Shown piece after piece: positions 1 to 8,575 of a DNA stretch of 52,225 nt (positions within the stretch are counted from its first letter, which is position 1; each line of letters opens with the position of its first letter). Under the pieces are notes generated by a model. That model was not told the origin of the DNA. It was given only the letters and a program-made list of their open reading frames with translations, and ran no database searches. Source of the stretch: Mesorhizobium sp. 1M-11 (GTDB lineage Bacteria; Pseudomonadota; Alphaproteobacteria; Rhizobiales; Rhizobiaceae). Position numbers and translations under genes: made by a program. The stretch spans positions 1 to 52,225 of the forward strand of contig NZ_LJSD01000041.1 in NCBI RefSeq assembly GCF_001303895.1, given 5' to 3'.

Positions 1-908
1 GCAAAGCCGACCGAGTCGAACAGCGTGATCTGCTTGTCGCTGGTCCGGCCCGCCGCCTTGCCTGCCATCACCTGCCACAGCTCGGTCACCGGATGATCGC
101 CATCCAGCTGCTGGATCTCGCCCTCGATGCGCGTCTGCGGCGGGAACTCCACGAAGATATCGGAACGCAGCAGGATGTCGCGATGCAGCTCGGTCTTGCC
201 GGGACAGTCGCCGCCGACCGCATTGATGTGCACGCCCGAGCCCACCATGTTGTCGGTCAGGATCGTCGCATACTGCTTGTCGGCGGTCACCGTGGTGATG
301 ATCTCCGCGCCCTCCACCGCTTCCTGGCCGGAAGCGCAGATGGTGATGTCGAAACCCATGCCGGCGAGGTTCTTCGCACAACGCCGCGAGGCCGACGCAT
401 CGATGTCGTAAAGGCGCAGCCTGTCGATGCCGGTGATGGCCTTGAAGGCGATCGCCTGGAACTCCGACTGCGCGCCATTGCCGATGATGGTCATGGTGCG
501 GGCACCCTTCGGCGCCAGGTACTTTGCAACGAGCGCCGACGTGGCTGCGGTGCGCAGCGCCGTCAGGATGGTCATTTCGGTGAGCAGCATCGGATAGCCG
601 GAGCCGACATCGGCAAGCACGCCGAAAGCGGTCACCGTCTGCAGGCCCTCGCGCGTGTTCTTCGGGTGGCCGTTGACATATTTGAAGCCGTAGAGATGGC
701 CGTCGCTGGTCGGCATCAGTTCGATGACGCCATCATGGCTGTGCGAGGCGACGCGCGGCGTCTTGTCGAACAGCTCCCAGCGGCGGAAGTCCTCTTCGAT
801 ATAGGTGGCCAGCTCGGTCAGGAAGCGTTCGACGCCGATGGCCAGCACCAGCTTCATCATGGAATCGACGCTCACGAACGGAACGATGTTCAGCTTGGCT
901 GCGGTCAT
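1..908 (-). CDS. Ornithine cyclodeaminase / mu-crystallin family protein, 3' end outside window
   Basis: I translated this edge-truncated frame by hand. It starts at an ATG at 908 (first residues MTAAKLNIVPF) and stays open to base 1, so about 302 residues are seen and the C-terminus is missing. The NAD-binding segment reads ARTMTIIGNGAQSEFQAIAF, with the GNGAQ turn typical of ornithine cyclodeaminases, followed by DIDASASRRCAKNL and, further on, AVGGDCPGKTEL. Family members deaminate ornithine to proline or reduce or cyclise related imino and amino acids with NAD(P)H. It is the last visible gene of the leftward run after the ABC importer, separated from livH by 138 bp, so it probably acts on the imported compound or a product of it. 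The family call is firm; the substrate is unknown. Confidence 0.88.
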   Translation of the reverse strand, partial: MTAAKLNIVPFVSVDSMMKLVLAIGVERFLTELATYIEEDFRRWELFDKTPRVASHSHDGVIELMPTSDGHLYGFKYVNGHPKNTREGLQTVTAFGVLADVGSGYPMLLTEMTILTALRTAATSALVAKYLAPKGARTMTIIGNGAQSEFQAIAFKAITGIDRLRLYDIDASASRRCAKNLAGMGFDITICASGQEAVEGAEIITTVTADKQYATILTDNMVGSGVHINAVGGDCPGKTELHRDILLRSDIFVEFPPQTRIEGEIQQLDGDHPVTELWQVMAGKAAGRTSDKQITLFDSVGF

Positions 909-1046
909 GCCGCGGTCTCCCTTGTTCTTGCGCCGACGCTTGGCGTTCGGCCTCGATGTGGAGCAGGTGCCGTTGCCCAGACCCGGTTCGCTCGTCCAAC
1001 TCGAGAAAGCTGCCGATTCCTGCTTGGCGTACGCTGCCAGCGGACC

Positions 1047-1928
1047 TCAGCTTCTCTGCACGCGCACCGCCGGGATAAGTCCCTGCGGCCGGATCAGCAG
1101 CACCGCGATGACACCCGACAGCACGATGGCGTCGCGGTAAGGCGCGATCGCAGCGGGCAGCGTCGCCTGCAGAAGGACTTCGATGACACCGAGGAGGAAA
1201 CCGCCGGCCACGGCTCCCGGCAGGCTTCCCAATCCACCGACCACGGCAGCTATGAAGGCCTTGAGCACCGGCGTGAAGCCCATCAGCGGGTCGACCGACG
1301 CGCGGCTTGCCACCCACAGCATTGCTGCAAGGCCGGCAAGCAAGCCCGACAACAGGAAAGCGGTGGCAATGATGCGATTGGCGGGTATGCCCATCAGCCG
1401 CACGACATCGAAATCCTCCGCTGCCGCGCGCATGGCCGTACCAGTCACGGTGCGCCTCAGGAAGAACTCCAGCGCGATCAGCGCCAGGATAGAGACGACG
1501 ATCGAAATCGTCGGACCGACGCCGATGGTGAAATCACCTATCGAGAAAGCGCCCGTCATCCAGCTCGGTATGGCGACCGCTTGCGGGCGCGCCGATACGC
1601 CGTTCTGGAAGATGACCTTGAGCAGGCCCGAAACGGCGAAACTGGTCAGAAGAAGGCTGGTCACACTGGCGCCGCGCATCGGCCGAAAGGCAATACGCTC
1701 CATGGCCACCGCCGCAACCGCCGCGCAAATGACGGCGAGCAGCACGGCTGCTGGGAACGGCACACCGGCAATGAGGGCTGCCAGCAGTACATAACCCGTC
1801 AACGTCATCAGCTCGCCATGGGCGAAGTTGATCAGCCCGACGATGGAAAACACGATGGCCAGTCCGAGCGCAAGCAGCGCATAGACGCCACCGAGGCTCA
1901 CTGCATTGATAATCTGCTGCGCGATCAT
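1047..1928 (-). CDS. livH: Branched-chain amino acid-type ABC transporter permease (LivH family)
   Basis: This 293-residue inner-membrane permease starts MIAQQIINAVSLGGVYALLA and is almost wholly hydrophobic, with about eight predicted helices. The segments LGLAIVFSIVGLINFAHGEL and FIAAVVGGLGSLPGAVAGG are the usual LivH signatures. The start lies 2 bp after the stop of the livF-like gene, so the two are probably co-translated. With the neighbouring LivM-LivG fusion, LivF and LivK it makes a complete HAAT-family importer. The position between an amino acid oxidase-like gene and a cyclodeaminase suggests it imports an amino acid or N-substituted amino acid, but family membership alone does not give the ligand. 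Confidence 0.93.
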   Translation of the reverse strand: MIAQQIINAVSLGGVYALLALGLAIVFSIVGLINFAHGELMTLTGYVLLAALIAGVPFPAAVLLAVICAAVAAVAMERIAFRPMRGASVTSLLLTSFAVSGLLKVIFQNGVSARPQAVAIPSWMTGAFSIGDFTIGVGPTISIVVSILALIALEFFLRRTVTGTAMRAAAEDFDVVRLMGIPANRIIATAFLLSGLLAGLAAMLWVASRASVDPLMGFTPVLKAFIAAVVGGLGSLPGAVAGGFLLGVIEVLLQATLPAAIAPYRDAIVLSGVIAVLLIRPQGLIPAVRVQRS

Positions 1929-1930
1929 GA

Positions 1931-2635
1931 TCAGGCTCCGAGATAGGCTTGCCGCACGAGATCGGAACTGGCGAGTTCGGCGGCCGTGCCTGTCAAAGCG
2001 ACTTCGCCATTGGCGAGCACCGTGGCGCGGTCGGCGATCTCGAGTGCGAGCGCGACGTTCTGCTCGACCAGAAGCACCGTCAGCCCGTTGCTGCGGAGCT
2101 GCGCGATAAGGTCGAATACCGTGTCGATGATTTGAGGGGCGAGCCCGAGCGACGGTTCGTCGAGCAGGATGAGCTTAGGCCGCGCCATGAGCGCGCGCGC
2201 GATCGCCAACATCTGCTGCTCGCCGCCGGAAAGGTTTCCACCCTTCACCTGATGATACCGGCGCAGGATGGGAAAGAGCTCGAGCATCTCCTCTTCCCGC
2301 GCTTTCGCCTCGGAAGCGGTCTGGTGCACCGCGCCGCCAAGACGCAGATTCTCGGCCACGGTCAGGCTTGCGAAAATGCGCCGCCCCTCCGGCACCAGCG
2401 CCACGCCGCGACGTGCGATCGCCTCGGCCGGCATACCGGTGATGTCGTTGCCCTCGAGCAGCACCCTGCCGCCGGCAGCCGGTATCAGCCCCGCGACGGC
2501 GCCGAGCGTCGAGCTCTTGCCGGCGCCGTTGGCGCCGACAAGCGCGACGATCTCTCCGGCGCCAACCGTGAGGTCGACACGGCGCACCGCCTCGACCTCG
2601 CCGTATCGGATCCTGAGGGCTTCGACGCTCAGCAT
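1931..2635 (-). CDS. livF: Branched-chain amino acid-type ABC transporter ATPase (LivF family)
   Basis: This 234-residue ATPase begins [20 protein letters not shown]. It has a Walker A (GANGAGKSS), the LivF-type segment [18 protein letters not shown], the ABC signature (LSGGEQQ) and a Walker B ([11 protein letters not shown]), followed by the switch region VLLVEQN. I chose the ATG at 2635 over an upstream extension because it gives the usual family length and lies only 4 bp after the stop of the binding-protein gene; the extension would overlap livK by more than 100 bp. It is one of the two ATPases of the importer; the second is fused to the LivM domain. Confidence 0.93.
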   Translation of the reverse strand: MLSVEALRIRYGEVEAVRRVDLTVGAGEIVALVGANGAGKSSTLGAVAGLIPAAGGRVLLEGNDITGMPAEAIARRGVALVPEGRRIFASLTVAENLRLGGAVHQTASEAKAREEEMLELFPILRRYHQVKGGNLSGGEQQMLAIARALMARPKLILLDEPSLGLAPQIIDTVFDLIAQLRSNGLTVLLVEQNVALALEIADRATVLANGEVALTGTAAELASSDLVRQAYLGA

Positions 2636-2639
2636 GGCA

Positions 2640-3806
2640 TCACGGAGCCGGAACGTCGGCCGCGGCCGGCACGACGGTTTCGACATATTTCGGCTCCCCG
2701 CCTTCGTAGCGCATAAGCACCACTGGTCGCAGCGGCATGCGGTCGGTGCCGGCATAGGTTATCTTGCCGGTGATGCCTTCGAAGTCCTTGAGATTGGCGA
2801 TGGCGTCGCGGATCGCCTTGGGATCATCCGAACCGGCCGTCTTCACCGCCTGGTCCAGGATCAGGCCGATCTCATAGCCATTGACCTCGTAGGTCGATTC
2901 CGGCGCATGGCCGGCATGCTTGGCGAAGGCGGCGTTGAAGGCTTCAAGCTTGCTGCCTGCCTCCGGATAACCGGCAGCGGTGTAGACGACACCGTCGACT
3001 AGTTTGCCGAGCGCCTTGATGGTCGGGGTACCTATCGCATCTGCGCCGTAGACGGGGATGGTGATGCCGGCGCCGCGCAATTGCTGGATGAAGGCCGGAA
3101 AGTCGGGCTCATAGGCTGCCGTCATGATCAGATCGGGTTGCTCGGCCAGGCCCTTGATGTTGGTGATCTCGGCCGAGAAGTCCGGCTGGTTCATCGTGAA
3201 GGTGCCGCGTCCGACGATCTTGCCGCCCTTCTTCTCGAAGACCTTGCCGAAATACTCCGGCAGGTTGGCGACATAGGTCGCGTCGGGCGATGTCAGCAGG
3301 AAGACCTTGCGCTTGCCTTCGGCAATGGCGAAGTCCGCGACGGCGGTCGCTTGCAGATTGTCGGCCGGATAGGTGCCGAACATCACGTCGCCGACCGCCT
3401 GGGTCAGCACCGGTGCCGAGCCACACAGCGTCAACGACGGGATACCGAGCGGCTGAGTGAGCTGGCCGGCCGAGATCGATGGGTCGGCGTCGCAGGGCGT
3501 GATCATGATCTTGGCGCCGGCGTCGATCAGTTCCTGCGTAACTGTGGCCGTCTGCGCGGTATCGCTGCGTGTGTCCTTGATGATCAGGTTGACCTTGTAT
3601 TTGCCGGCAAGGCCGCCCTTGGCATTCAGCTCGTCGATCGCCATGCGCAAACCGGCCAGCGCGGGCTGGTCATAGGGCGCAAGTCCGCCCGTCTGGGCGG
3701 TGGCGGCGCCGATGATGATTTCTTCCGCGAAAACCGGCGCGGCTGTCACGACGGCGATGGCGGATATGGCTGCGAGTAATACTGATCGATTTCGTATTTG
3801 GCTCAT
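2640..3806 (-). CDS. livK: Periplasmic amino acid-type substrate-binding protein (LivK family)
   Basis: This 388-residue protein starts [13 protein letters not shown] and carries a Sec signal peptide with likely cleavage after APVFA. The mature chain opens [20 protein letters not shown], the usual start of type I periplasmic binding proteins, and then covers one Peripla_BP_6 domain. The ATG at 3806 is preferred because GGGAG lies about 8 bases upstream; in-frame starts further upstream would add non-signal residues and run into the preceding gene. It lies 35 bp after the LivM-LivG fusion. The binding protein sets ligand choice for the whole importer, so its ligand would identify the pathway, but that cannot be read from sequence. 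Confidence 0.92.
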   Translation of the reverse strand: MSQIRNRSVLLAAISAIAVVTAAPVFAEEIIIGAATAQTGGLAPYDQPALAGLRMAIDELNAKGGLAGKYKVNLIIKDTRSDTAQTATVTQELIDAGAKIMITPCDADPSISAGQLTQPLGIPSLTLCGSAPVLTQAVGDVMFGTYPADNLQATAVADFAIAEGKRKVFLLTSPDATYVANLPEYFGKVFEKKGGKIVGRGTFTMNQPDFSAEITNIKGLAEQPDLIMTAAYEPDFPAFIQQLRGAGITIPVYGADAIGTPTIKALGKLVDGVVYTAAGYPEAGSKLEAFNAAFAKHAGHAPESTYEVNGYEIGLILDQAVKTAGSDDPKAIRDAIANLKDFEGITGKITYAGTDRMPLRPVVLMRYEGGEPKYVETVVPAAADVPAP

Positions 3807-3841
3807 TTGAGTTCTCCCACTGGGTGTCCGGTTGTTCTTGT

Positions 3842-5701
3842 TCATTGGACGTCGTTTCCCTGGCGGGCGCGTGCCGTGCGACTGCCAAGATAGGCGGCCA
3901 CGACCGCAGGGTTGTTCTGCACTTCTGCCGGTGTGCCGTCGGCGATCACGCGACCGCGATCGACCACGACGATGCGCTCGCACAGGTTCATCACCAGTCG
4001 CATGTCATGCTCGATAAGGATCACGCCGATATGCCGTTCGCTGCGCACCGCGGCCAGGATCGACACAAGCTCGGCTGTTTCCACCGCGTTCATGCCGGCT
4101 GCCGGCTCGTCGAGCAGCAGGAAGCGCGGCTTGAGTGCCAGCGCACGCGCCACCTCCAGCCGACGGCGCTGGCCATAGGCGAGACTGGCCGCTGGCCGAT
4201 CTGCAAAAGCCTCCAGCCCCATGCGTGCGAGCTCATGCCGTGCGGCGGCCTCGGCGGCCGCCAGGCCAGGCTCGACCTCGCGTGCAGCCACGACAACGTT
4301 TTCGAGCACCGTCATGCGCGGAAAGACCCGAATGTTCTGGAAGGTGCGGGCGATGCCGGCGCGGGCGAAGCGGAAAGCGCTTGCCGGCCGGGCCGGCACG
4401 CCCACCGAAACAGTACCGGAACTTGGCGTGACGTCGCCCGCGATCATGTTGAGCAGCGTCGTCTTGCCCGCACCGTTCGGGCCGATGATGCCGGTGATGC
4501 TGTCGGGCTGGAAGGTTAGCGTCACATCATCGACCGCCACCACGCCGGCATAGCGGCGCGACAGCTTCTCGACCGAGATCGGGCCGCCTTCGGCACGCGC
4601 CGGAGCAGCGTCCGCCGCCAGTTTGACTGGATTTCCTTTCGTCATGCCTGGACGACGCAGCAGGTTGAGCTCGTGGTCTCCGAACAGGCCCGTCGGACGC
4701 CGCCAGATGACGAGGATCATGGCCACCGCCAGGACCCCTTGCGTAAGGCCGAACAACACGGGCATCTGCAGGCCCAATATGACGCCGCCCCCCTCGAAAC
4801 GGCGCACCACCTCGACCACGAGAACCGTCACGACGACGCCGGCGAATGCACCGAGTGAAGACGTCATGCCGCCGACGATCAGCATGGCGAGCATGGTGAA
4901 ACCGAAGTCGAAATAGAAATCCTTGGGCGAGAAGGCACCGAGGAACTGCGCCATCATGGCGCCGGCGGCGGCCGCGGCCACGGCGCCCAGAACCCATGCA
5001 GCCAGCCGCGCTACGCGATGGTCGACGCCGACGGCAGCGGCACCGCGCTCATCGTCGGCAGCCGCGCGTGCGGCAAGGCCGAAGGACGTCTCCCTGAATA
5101 GCCGCGCCGCCACGATCGCCAAGGCTGCGACCGCGACAGCAGTCCACAAACCGACCTCGCGCGGGACACCATAGAAAGGTTGGCTACCCCGGGTGATCTC
5201 GCGTCCCGCGACCAACAATGTGTAGACGATGATGAGCAGGGCGAGCGTGGCGATCGAAGCACTCGATCCGGAGAGCCTGAACAAAGGCATGCCCGTGATC
5301 AGGCCGATCAACATGGCCAACACCAACACCACCGTGAGCGCCGCGAAGAAAGACATCTCGTGCCCGGCCAGGAACTGCGGCAGGTCGCGCAGAGCGGTGC
5401 GTTGCAGGGCTGCGGGCATGGTCAAGATGCCTGTGGCATAGGCGCCCAGCCCGACGAAGGCGGCATGGCCGAAGGAAACGATACCGGTGTTGCCGGAGAA
5501 TATCTGCAGGCCGAGCACCGCCGTCAGCATGATCGCCGCATAGGTGACCACACGCTGCATGGCGGCATTGCCGAACAGGTAGATCGCCAGGGCCGCAAGC
5601 ACCAGCGCAGCGATCATCGCCAGCGCATCCACGCCGGCATTGCGGAATGCCGCCGGCAGGATCGAACGAGCCGAGCTGCGCTCCATCGTCATGACCGCCA
5701 T
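3842..5701 (-). CDS. ABC importer permease-ATPase fusion (LivM-LivG)
   Basis: This 619-residue polypeptide fuses two normally separate subunits. Residues 1 to about 345 form a LivM permease, with the marker IVSFGHAAFVGLGAYATGIL and about nine membrane helices. After a linker near MTKGNPVKLAADAAPARAEG, residues about 370-619 form a LivG ATPase with Walker A (GPNGAGKTT), ARTFQNIRVFPRMTVLENV, the signature region SLAYGQRRRLEVARAL and Walker B (FLLLDEPAAGM). Signature and Walker residues are intact. The ATG at 5701 overlaps the TGA of the oxidoreductase gene by one base; a GTG at 5704 is also possible. LivM-LivG fusions are known but less common than separate genes. Confidence 0.92.
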   Translation of the reverse strand: MAVMTMERSSARSILPAAFRNAGVDALAMIAALVLAALAIYLFGNAAMQRVVTYAAIMLTAVLGLQIFSGNTGIVSFGHAAFVGLGAYATGILTMPAALQRTALRDLPQFLAGHEMSFFAALTVVLVLAMLIGLITGMPLFRLSGSSASIATLALLIIVYTLLVAGREITRGSQPFYGVPREVGLWTAVAVAALAIVAARLFRETSFGLAARAAADDERGAAAVGVDHRVARLAAWVLGAVAAAAAGAMMAQFLGAFSPKDFYFDFGFTMLAMLIVGGMTSSLGAFAGVVVTVLVVEVVRRFEGGGVILGLQMPVLFGLTQGVLAVAMILVIWRRPTGLFGDHELNLLRRPGMTKGNPVKLAADAAPARAEGGPISVEKLSRRYAGVVAVDDVTLTFQPDSITGIIGPNGAGKTTLLNMIAGDVTPSSGTVSVGVPARPASAFRFARAGIARTFQNIRVFPRMTVLENVVVAAREVEPGLAAAEAAARHELARMGLEAFADRPAASLAYGQRRRLEVARALALKPRFLLLDEPAAGMNAVETAELVSILAAVRSERHIGVILIEHDMRLVMNLCERIVVVDRGRVIADGTPAEVQNNPAVVAAYLGSRTARARQGNDVQ

Positions 5702-6867
5702 CACAAGGCCCCAAAACGGAGCGGAGAGAATGGCGCCAGGATGGGTTGTACTCCATGGAGCGCGAGCTTGCCGATGGCCTCGCCCACCGCCGGCCCGGTC
5801 TTGAAGCCATGTCCGGACGACCCCGCCGAAACGATCAGCCCTTCAACACCCGGCATCGCGCCGATCACCGGCAGGTCGTCGGGGCTCATGTCGTATAGAC
5901 CGGCGTAGCCGGGCCTGATTCCGAGTTCCATCATCGCCGGGACACGGGAGGCGAAGGTCTCGAGGATATCGACGGACTCGGCCTCCTCGACACCCTCCAT
6001 GTAGGTATCGGGATCCTCGACCAGTCGCGGTCGGATGGTCTCTTCGTGCCGCATCCCGGTACCGCCGCCGGCCCAGGTGCCGGCGAGGATCACGCCGTCA
6101 TTGTCGGGCCTGGCATAGTTGCGGGAGATGTCGTCGCACCAGGCCCACGGCATGACCTGGCGCGCCTTGCCGTTGGCATTCAGCACGGCCATCGGATGGC
6201 GCTCCACATGCAGCGGCAGGTCGAGTGAAACCGTCGCGAGCAGGCGACGTGTCCATGGCCCGGCAGCCAGGATGACCGTGTCGGCTTCGAGCACGGTTCC
6301 ATCGGCGAGCATGACACCGGCGATCCGATCGCCCCTGCGCAGCAGTCTGGCAACCGGGGTGTTCTGCAGGATCCGGGCACCGCGAGCACGCGCCGCGCGG
6401 GCTATCGCGTTGGTGGCTCCGAAGGCATCGGCATAGCCATATTCCGGTTCCCAGATGGCAAGCGCCACGCCATCGGTGGAAAAGTCGGGCGCCTCGGCGG
6501 CGAATTCGGTCGGGGTCAGCGTCTCCATTCGAGCGCCTTCGTCGCGGATGCGTTCTGCGGCAGCTGACCAGCCTGCGGCATTCTCCTCGCCACAAACCCA
6601 CATCATACCGACCTGCGTCACGAAGGATCCCTCCTGCGCGATCTCCGGAAGCGCAACCAGGATCTCCCGCCCCCGAATGGCAAGCTGCGACAATTCCGGC
6701 ATCAGATAGAAAGCATGGAGGAGCGCCGATGACTTTCCGGAAGGCCCTCCTGCAGGATGTGTCTGCTCGATGAGCGTTACGCGCGCGCCCTCGCCAGCAA
6801 GATGCATCGCCGCGCTGGATCCTACGATCCCCGCGCCCACGATGATGATGTCATCGCCGTTCTTCAT
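5701..6867 (-). CDS. FAD-dependent oxidoreductase, DAO family
   Basis: This 388-residue protein begins with a dinucleotide fold, IIIVGAGIVGSSAAMHLAGE, followed by the acidic end of beta-2 (TLIEQ). The C-terminus keeps the second FAD contact typical of DAO enzymes, AGLYDMSPDDLPVIGAMPGV and SAGSSGHGFKTGPAVGEAI. Family members such as sarcosine oxidase, glycine oxidase and PuuB-like gamma-glutamylpolyamine oxidase oxidise amines or N-substituted amino acids with FAD. It is the first gene of the leftward operon and is coupled to the transporter by TGATG. Its divergent partner operon encodes a glutamine-synthetase-like ligase, so it may oxidise a glutamylated amine or N-alkyl amino acid. The family is firm, the substrate open. 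Confidence 0.9.
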   Translation of the reverse strand: MKNGDDIIIVGAGIVGSSAAMHLAGEGARVTLIEQTHPAGGPSGKSSALLHAFYLMPELSQLAIRGREILVALPEIAQEGSFVTQVGMMWVCGEENAAGWSAAAERIRDEGARMETLTPTEFAAEAPDFSTDGVALAIWEPEYGYADAFGATNAIARAARARGARILQNTPVARLLRRGDRIAGVMLADGTVLEADTVILAAGPWTRRLLATVSLDLPLHVERHPMAVLNANGKARQVMPWAWCDDISRNYARPDNDGVILAGTWAGGGTGMRHEETIRPRLVEDPDTYMEGVEEAESVDILETFASRVPAMMELGIRPGYAGLYDMSPDDLPVIGAMPGVEGLIVSAGSSGHGFKTGPAVGEAIGKLALHGVQPILAPFSPLRFGAL

Positions 6868-6903
6868 TCGTCGTTCCCCACAGTCTGTCGCTGCTTCCCC
6901 ATC

Positions 6904-6932
6904 AGCTAAGACGACATCGGAAGCGATGTCAA
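6904..6932 (-). promoter_or_regulatory. Predicted sigma70-type promoter for the leftward oxidoreductase/transporter operon
   Basis: Read on the minus strand, TTGACA (6932-6927) is followed after 17 bp by TTAGCT (6909-6904). The -35 is perfect and the -10 weaker. It lies 37 bp upstream of the oxidoreductase start. Confidence 0.55.
6913..6930. promoter_or_regulatory. Perfect palindrome between divergent operons, candidate RpiR operator
   Basis: GACATCG-GAAG-CGATGTC has 7-bp perfect inverted arms around a 4-bp centre. It fills the spacer of the leftward promoter and lies just upstream of the rightward -35 element, a position where one bound regulator could control both operons. The RpiR gene is the first rightward gene. 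That this is its operator is inference from position and symmetry. Confidence 0.5.
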
Positions 6933-6945
6933 TATTTCTTCATTG

Positions 6946-6973
6946 TTGACCGATAATTCCGTTTCTGTAATAA
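6946..6973 (+). promoter_or_regulatory. Predicted sigma70-type promoter for the rightward rpiR operon
   Basis: TTGACC (6946-6951), a 16-bp spacer and TAATAA (6968-6973) stand 37 bp upstream of the regulator ATG, which has a strong ribosome site, AGGGGAGG, ending 4 bases before it. Confidence 0.55.
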
Positions 6974-7010
6974 ACTCTGCAACGATAAAAAGAACGGCCA
7001 GGGGAGGCAG

Positions 7011-7931
7011 ATGGCGATACGCGATGTTCTGATGCGGCAGGATCTGGCGCTGACTCCTTCCGAGGAGAAGATCGTGCGCCTGCTGCTCACGGACTATCCG
7101 GGCGCCGGCCTCGGCAGCGCTTCAAGTCTCGCCCGCCGAGCAGGCGTCAGCGACCCTACCGTGGTCCGGCTGGCAATGAAGCTCGGCTATGACGGCTATC
7201 CCGACTTCCAGGCAAAGCTGCTGGCGGAAGTCGAAGCGAGGCTGCATTCGCCGCTGCTGATGATGGAAGCCAAGCGTCCATCCGGCTCGGAAGACAACCC
7301 TATTCTCGCCTATCTCGCCTCGGTGAACGAGGCGATGGGAAAGGCCACGAGTATCACGCCGCTGACCACTTACGATCGTACCGCGCGCCTCATCATGGAG
7401 GCCAGGGGCGAGGTCGTGCTCGTCGGCGGCCGTTTCAGCCGTCATGTCGCGGGCATGTTCGCCGGGTACCTCCTGCAGTTCCGACCGAGCGTTCGCGACA
7501 TCGGCGTCCTTTCCAGCCAGTCCTTCGATATCCTCGCCGACCTTGGACGCAAGGACGTGCTCGTCGTTTTCGACTATCGCCGCTACCAGCTCGATGTCGT
7601 CTCCTTTGCCCGGCAGGCCGCCGCGCGCGACGTGCGTATCGTTCTGTTCACCGACCAATGGCTGTCGCCGGTCGCGGAATTCGCGGAGACGACCATCGTC
7701 AGCCCGCTCGAAGTCGCGTCTCCATACGACACGCTGGCGCCGGCCATCGCCCAGATGGAAGCGCTCACCGCCCATATCCTCTCGACGCTGGGGGATGACG
7801 GCCGCGCCCGCATCGAGCGGCTGGAGGACGTGCGGCACGCCAACGCCGTCACCCTCGACAATGAGCCGTCGCAGGATGGCGTCAGGACAACCCCCGGACC
7901 GAAATCAGCAAGGCAGGACCGCAGATCATGA
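7011..7931 (+). CDS. RpiR-family transcriptional regulator (HTH + SIS domain)
   Basis: This 306-residue regulator has an N-terminal HTH_6 domain (about residues 1-77) with TPSEEKIVRLLL and the recognition region ASSLARRAGVSDPTVVRLA, then a SIS sugar-isomerase-like domain (about 125-265) containing VLVGGRFSRHVAGMFAGYL and DVLVVFDYRRY. Proteins of this type often bind phosphosugars, but in many catabolic loci of alphaproteobacteria they respond to other small molecules. It opens the rightward operon and its TGA overlaps the next ATG (ATGA at 7928-7931), so the regulator is co-produced with the enzymes. The palindrome at 6913-6930 is its probable binding site. Confidence 0.9.
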   Translation: MAIRDVLMRQDLALTPSEEKIVRLLLTDYPGAGLGSASSLARRAGVSDPTVVRLAMKLGYDGYPDFQAKLLAEVEARLHSPLLMMEAKRPSGSEDNPILAYLASVNEAMGKATSITPLTTYDRTARLIMEARGEVVLVGGRFSRHVAGMFAGYLLQFRPSVRDIGVLSSQSFDILADLGRKDVLVVFDYRRYQLDVVSFARQAAARDVRIVLFTDQWLSPVAEFAETTIVSPLEVASPYDTLAPAIAQMEALTAHILSTLGDDGRARIERLEDVRHANAVTLDNEPSQDGVRTTPGPKSARQDRRS

Positions 7932-8575
7932 TCCAATCCCTTCCCAGGCGCGACGAACCGTTTCGCCGCGGCGAAACCGCGCTGCTGCTCGTCGATATGC
8001 AGCGGATCTGGTTGGAACCAGGTGCCGACCCTGACCATCCGGAACTTGGCCCGGAAGACTATTTCTACCGCCAGACGGCGACCGAGACGATCCCCAACCA
8101 GCAACGGCTGCTGAAGGCGGCCCGTGCCAATGGCGTCGAGGTGCTGCACACCATCATCCAGAGCCTGACCGAGGACGGCCGCGACCGATCGCTCGACCAC
8201 AAGCTTACTCCCATCCATGTTCCACCGAGCCTGCCGGAGGGCCTGCCGATAGCGCCCCTCGCTCCGGTCGGCGATGAAATCATGCTGCCCAAGACCTCCT
8301 CCGGCATCTTCAACTCGACCAATGTCGATTACCTGCTGAAGAACCTTGGCATTCGATACCTCATCGTGGTCGGCGTCCTCACCGACCAATGCGTCGACAT
8401 GACGGTGCGCGATGCCGCCGATCGCGGCTATCTCGTCACCTGCGTGTCGGATGCCTGCGCCACCCGCACGCAGGAACGCCATGACATCGCGCTGAAAGCG
8501 TTCGGGGGCTATTGCTGGGTCACCGATACCGAGACCGCCGTGGCCCGCATCGAAGCGATGGGGAAGGCCGCATGA
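7928..8575 (+). CDS. Isochorismatase-like cysteine hydrolase
   Basis: This 215-residue protein has the family triad: Asp23 in LLLVDMQRIW, Lys122 in MLPKTSSG and the nucleophile Cys155 in GVLTDQCVDMTVRDA. The region between matches the isochorismatase fold (FNSTNVDYLLKNLGIRYLIV). Members hydrolyse isochorismate, nicotinamide, N-carbamoyl amino acids, ureas and similar amides. The absence of siderophore genes makes isochorismate unlikely here; an amide or carbamoyl compound fits the context better. It overlaps the regulator upstream and the ligase downstream by 4 bp each. Confidence 0.88.
   Translation: MIQSLPRRDEPFRRGETALLLVDMQRIWLEPGADPDHPELGPEDYFYRQTATETIPNQQRLLKAARANGVEVLHTIIQSLTEDGRDRSLDHKLTPIHVPPSLPEGLPIAPLAPVGDEIMLPKTSSGIFNSTNVDYLLKNLGIRYLIVVGVLTDQCVDMTVRDAADRGYLVTCVSDACATRTQERHDIALKAFGGYCWVTDTETAVARIEAMGKAA

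Noticed and set aside
93..1946. 617-codon open frame on the plus strand
   Set aside because: It is antisense to livH and the cyclodeaminase, which have clear family motifs. Its arginine- and histidine-rich translation is typical of a GC-rich shadow frame.
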